A stretch of 64,000 nt of DNA. It comes from Rhodococcus zopfii NBRC 100606 = JCM 9919. GTDB lineage: Bacteria > Actinomycetota > Actinomycetes > Mycobacteriales > Mycobacteriaceae. Below are positions 61,514 through 64,000 of this stretch, piece after piece. Each line of letters begins with the position of its first letter. The stretch's first letter is position 1. Below the pieces are notes generated by a model that was not told the origin of the DNA, searched no databases, and saw only the letters and a program-made list of their open reading frames with translations. The stretch lies in NCBI RefSeq assembly GCF_001895025.1, contig NZ_BCXI01000010.1, positions 124,001-188,000 of the forward strand. Reading direction: 5' to 3'. The position numbers and the translations under genes are program-made.

Positions 61514-61966
61514 ATGATCGACATCCCGATCGGACGGACTCCTACCGGTAAGCGTTCGTTCACGATGGCGTACAAGTTCGAGGTCTTGCGGTTGTGGGAC
61601 CAGTGCCTCGACAGGGGAGCCAAGGCCCGACTGATGCGGGAGAACAATCTCGACTCGAGTACCGTCCACGCGTGGGTTCGGGCCCGTGATCGGGGAGACT
61701 TCACCACTACCATGGTCAAGGCAGCGGACAAGTCGAGGATGCGTATGGACAGCCGGGATCGGGCGGAGCTGGCCAAGCTCCGCAAAGAGAACGAGCGACT
61801 CAGACAGAAGGTTGTGCAGGCCGAGACCGCCCAGGAGATTCTGGGAAAAGCATTCGAGCTCTTGCAGGGGATCACCACGAGCTCGACCGAGGACACCGAG
61901 ATCCCGCCGGCGTTGATGAGCGCGGACGAGTACGCCGCCTGGCTCGATCGCAAGAGCCTGTCCTGA
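61514..61966 (+). CDS. IS3-family transposase OrfA
   Basis: A 150-residue DNA-binding protein. An N-terminal helix-turn-helix (KFEVLRLWDQCLDRGAK, LDSSTVHAWVRARD) is followed by a leucine-zipper-like coiled coil (about 75-115, LAKLRKENERLRQKVVQAE), the usual OrfA plan for binding the IS ends and dimerising. GGGGAA precedes the ATG. A GGGAAAA heptamer at 61843-61849 in the phase G-GGA-AAA could support -1 frameshifting into the open orfB frame. Confidence 0.88.
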   Translation: MIDIPIGRTPTGKRSFTMAYKFEVLRLWDQCLDRGAKARLMRENNLDSSTVHAWVRARDRGDFTTTMVKAADKSRMRMDSRDRAELAKLRKENERLRQKVVQAETAQEILGKAFELLQGITTSSTEDTEIPPALMSADEYAAWLDRKSLS

Positions 61967-61998
61967 TAGACACCGTCACCGCTCTGCACGCGGCGGCC

Positions 61999-62979
61999 GT
62001 GCCGGTGACCCGGGCCTGCGCGCTGGTCGGGGTGCCGCGGTCGAGCTACTACCGCCTCGCCCGTGGCTACACGCACTACCGGCCGGTCGAGCATCCGACC
62101 CCGCACGCCGACCGGGTCCAGCCGGCGGCTCTGGTACCGGCCGAGAGACAGGCCCTTGTCGAGCTGCTCCTAGCCGAAGAGAACGTGGATCTGTCTGTGG
62201 CGCAGGTGTATTGGCGTTCCTTCGACGAAGGTTTGGTGTCGTGCTCGCAGTCGACGTGCTATCGGGTGGCGCGGGCACAGAACCTGACCGGGGACCGGCG
62301 CCGCACCCGCCGCGGCGGCGTCTTCTCGCGGCGCAGACCGGTGGTGGCGGCCGCACAGACCGGTGATCTGTGGTCCTGGGACATCACGATGTTGCAGGGC
62401 CCACGCCGGCAGGACCGGTATCTGCTGTATCTGGCGATCGACGTGTACTCGAGGTTTCCGGTGGCGTGGCGGATCGAGTACGCCGAGTCCACCACGATGG
62501 CGGTGCAGATGTTCGCCGAGGCGTTTGCCGTGTTCGGGGTGCCGGCGGTGCTGCATGCCGACAACGGGGCGTCGATGCGCTCGCACGGGTTGCTCGACGC
62601 CCTCGAGACCGCGGGGGTGGCGGCGTCGTATTCGCGGCCGCGGGTCAGCGACGACAACCCGTTTTCCGAGTCGTTGTTCAAGACGATCAAGTACGACCTG
62701 TCCTGCCCGCTGCGGTTCGACAGCATCGACCATGCACGCCGGTGGACCGAGCAGTTCCTGGTGCGGTACGCCACCGAACACCGGCACAGCGGACTGGCCC
62801 GGCACACCCCGGCCTCGGTGTTCTTCGGCACCGATGCCGAGGAGCGTCGGGCTCGCCAGGCCCGGCTCGATCAGATCTACGCCGAGCACCCCGAACGGTT
62901 TCACCGTCGCCCGCTCGCGCCACAGCTATCCGTCCTCACCGGAATCAACATCAACCACTACCTGTCTCAGACAGGTTGA
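61999..62979 (+). CDS. IS3-family transposase OrfB (DDE integrase)
   Basis: A 326-residue DDE transposase of the IS3 type. ACALVGVPRSSYYRLARG is the HTH_21 opening, and the rve core has the acidic triad in WSWDITM, LHADNGASMRS and DNPFSESLFKTIKYD. The frame is -1 relative to orfA and stays open upstream to the orfA heptamer, so it may be made as an OrfAB fusion; GTG 61999 is the internal start. No frameshift or stop interrupts it, so the element may still be active. Confidence 0.92.
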   Translation: MPVTRACALVGVPRSSYYRLARGYTHYRPVEHPTPHADRVQPAALVPAERQALVELLLAEENVDLSVAQVYWRSFDEGLVSCSQSTCYRVARAQNLTGDRRRTRRGGVFSRRRPVVAAAQTGDLWSWDITMLQGPRRQDRYLLYLAIDVYSRFPVAWRIEYAESTTMAVQMFAEAFAVFGVPAVLHADNGASMRSHGLLDALETAGVAASYSRPRVSDDNPFSESLFKTIKYDLSCPLRFDSIDHARRWTEQFLVRYATEHRHSGLARHTPASVFFGTDAEERRARQARLDQIYAEHPERFHRRPLAPQLSVLTGININHYLSQTG

Positions 62980-63025
62980 CAACTACCGTGCGGCGTGAGC
63001 GGATTCGCCGCCACCGCGTGGATCG

Positions 63026-64000
63026 TCAGCCTCGACGCAGTCGCCGGTACTCGCGGATCAGCGCATCCGTCGACGAATCGCCCAGCGACGCAGGCTCTTC
63101 GGGTTCGGTCAGCGCCGGTTCCAGTGCGAGCGCCTGCGCCTTGCCCAGTTCCACACCCCACTGGTCGAACGAATCGATACCCCAGATCACACCCTGGACG
63201 AACACCTCGTGTTCGTACAGCGCGATCAGCTGACCGAGCGTGGAGGGGGTCAGTGCGGGCGCCAGGACCGTCGTCGACGGCCGATTGCCGGGCATCACCT
63301 TGTGCGCCACCAGCGTCTCGTCGGTGCCCTCGGCGCGGATCTGCTCGGCGGACTTGCCGAACGCGAGCACCGTCGACTGCGCGAAGAAGTTCGACATGAG
63401 CACGTCGTGCATCGAGCCGCTGCCGTCGGGTGTCGGTAGATCGTCGAGGGGCCGGGCGAAGCCGATGAAATCGGCGGGGATCAGATGCGTGCCCTGATGC
63501 AGGAGTTGGTAGAACGCGTGCTGACCGTTGGTGCCCGGCTCACCCCAGAAGATCTCCCCGGTCGGATAGTCCACCGCGGTGCCGTCCGAACGCACCGACT
63601 TTCCGTTCGACTCCATCGTCAACTGCTGCAGATACGCGGGGAACCGCACCAGATCGTTGCTGTAGGGGAGCACCGCGCGGGACTGTGCTCGGAGGAAACT
63701 GGTGTACCAGACACCGAGCAGCCCGAGCAGCACCGGAGCGTTCGATTCGAGCGGCGCTGTCGCGAAATGCGTGTCCATCGCGTGGAATCCGGCGAGCAGC
63801 TCCGCGAACCGCTCCTTGCCGATCGCGGCCATCACCGACAAGCCGATCGCCGATCCCACCGAATACCGGCCGCCGACCCAGTCCCAGAACCCGAACATGT
63901 TCTCCGGGTCGATCCCGAACTCGACGACCCGCTCCTCGTGTGTGGACACCGCGACGAAGTGCTTCGCGACCGCGTCCTCACCGAGCGCCGCGACCAGCCA
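63026..64000 (-). CDS. pgi: Glucose-6-phosphate isomerase, C-terminal part
   Basis: The last 324 codons of pgi; the start lies beyond the window. The enzyme interconverts glucose 6-phosphate and fructose 6-phosphate in glycolysis. [18 protein letters not shown] is the first family signature, and [18 protein letters not shown] the second. Residues [19 protein letters not shown] are typical of the active site. M. tuberculosis also has pgi (Rv0946c) shortly after ligD (Rv0938), supporting conserved order. The IS3 element lies about 40 bp past its stop and leaves the coding region intact. Confidence 0.95.
   Translation of the reverse strand, partial: WLVAALGEDAVAKHFVAVSTHEERVVEFGIDPENMFGFWDWVGGRYSVGSAIGLSVMAAIGKERFAELLAGFHAMDTHFATAPLESNAPVLLGLLGVWYTSFLRAQSRAVLPYSNDLVRFPAYLQQLTMESNGKSVRSDGTAVDYPTGEIFWGEPGTNGQHAFYQLLHQGTHLIPADFIGFARPLDDLPTPDGSGSMHDVLMSNFFAQSTVLAFGKSAEQIRAEGTDETLVAHKVMPGNRPSTTVLAPALTPSTLGQLIALYEHEVFVQGVIWGIDSFDQWGVELGKAQALALEPALTEPEEPASLGDSSTDALIREYRRLRRG

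Larger units (their letters stand above)
61456..62986 (+). mobile_element. IS3-family insertion sequence (ends approximate)
   Basis: About 1.53 kb with orfA and orfB of an IS3-type transposase. The probable terminal inverted repeats share GTTGCCA/GTTGTCA and TGAGACA blocks: left at about 61458-61481, right (complement) at about 62965-62985, with a two-base length difference in between. A target duplication could not be established: CGT occurs at 61454-61456 and 62987-62989, but end positions are uncertain. The element sits between ktrB and pgi, 40 bp past the pgi stop. Confidence 0.7.

Noticed and set aside
61454-62989. CGT target-site duplication of the IS element
   Set aside because: The element ends cannot be fixed to one base, so a 3-bp match has no weight.
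1-64000. CRISPR array, prophage, rRNA operon or replication origin
   Set aside because: No regularly spaced repeats, phage structural genes, rRNA sequence or dnaA-box cluster was seen.

Overview
The window is very GC-rich chromosomal DNA from a mycolic-acid actinobacterium, most likely Rhodococcus or a close relative in the Nocardiaceae. This rests on proteins resembling mycobacterial CtpE, Rv0909, Rv0910, LigD, DosR, DosS, the Acg nitroreductases and DesA, on frequent GTG starts, and on the order ctpE, ligD, pgi, which also occurs in that order in Mycobacterium tuberculosis. No database search was possible; family names come from reading the translations.

Layout. 0-6.8 kb: a flavodoxin-like reductase, a CtpE-type P-type ATPase, an Rv0909-like antitoxin, a CPA1 Na+/H+ antiporter and a coupled pair of unknown genes, one with TVTET repeats. 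6.9-13.2 kb: a LytS/LytTR two-component system and two consecutive sodium/solute (acetate-type) symporters, each preceded by a small two-helix membrane protein. 13.3-15.7 kb: a choloylglycine-hydrolase-family enzyme next to two decayed genes (SDR and TetR). 15.9-25.4 kb: a probable organosulfur acquisition island with a DszA/NtaA-type flavin monooxygenase, a three-domain rhodanese-like protein, a DszC-like flavoprotein and a complete oligopeptide-type ABC importer. 25.7-32.5 kb: the Rv0910-like partner of the antitoxin found 22 kb earlier, a solute-binding lipoprotein, LigD, a frameshifted gene coupled to ynfA, a methanethiol methyltransferase-like protein, a secreted protein, an amidohydrolase and tRNA-Arg(CCT). 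32.7-38.9 kb: an M23 peptidase, a GCS2-family ligase, a lipocalin-like protein and a membrane M28 peptidase.

38.9-50.4 kb is a nitric oxide/hypoxia region: nsrR-hmp under a probable NsrR operator, two tandem-domain universal stress proteins (the first behind a DosR-like box), an F420-type oxidoreductase, an Acg-type nitroreductase, a DesA desaturase, DosR, and a heme-GAF DosS-type kinase convergent with dosR. 50.4-58.9 kb holds mostly housekeeping genes: an Fpg/Nei glycosylase, thyA-dfrA, a cupin, a carboxylesterase, a condensation-fold protein, a TetR regulator coupled to an AidB-like acyl-CoA dehydrogenase, and an ApbE-like protein. 59-61 kb encodes a KtrAB potassium system. An IS3-family element sits at about 61.46-62.99 kb, directly before the 3' end of pgi, which runs off the window.

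The best candidate for an undescribed system is the 15.9-25.4 kb sulfur island. It appears to couple import of an organic substrate, flavin-dependent C-S cleavage and a rhodanese-like protein with one catalytic cysteine and two degenerate domains. It lies inside an accessory block that separates the two halves of an Rv0909/Rv0910-type toxin-antitoxin pair. Several genes carry single-base frameshifts or a nonsense codon (14.5-15.7, 29.5 and 61.0 kb); these could be real decay or assembly errors.
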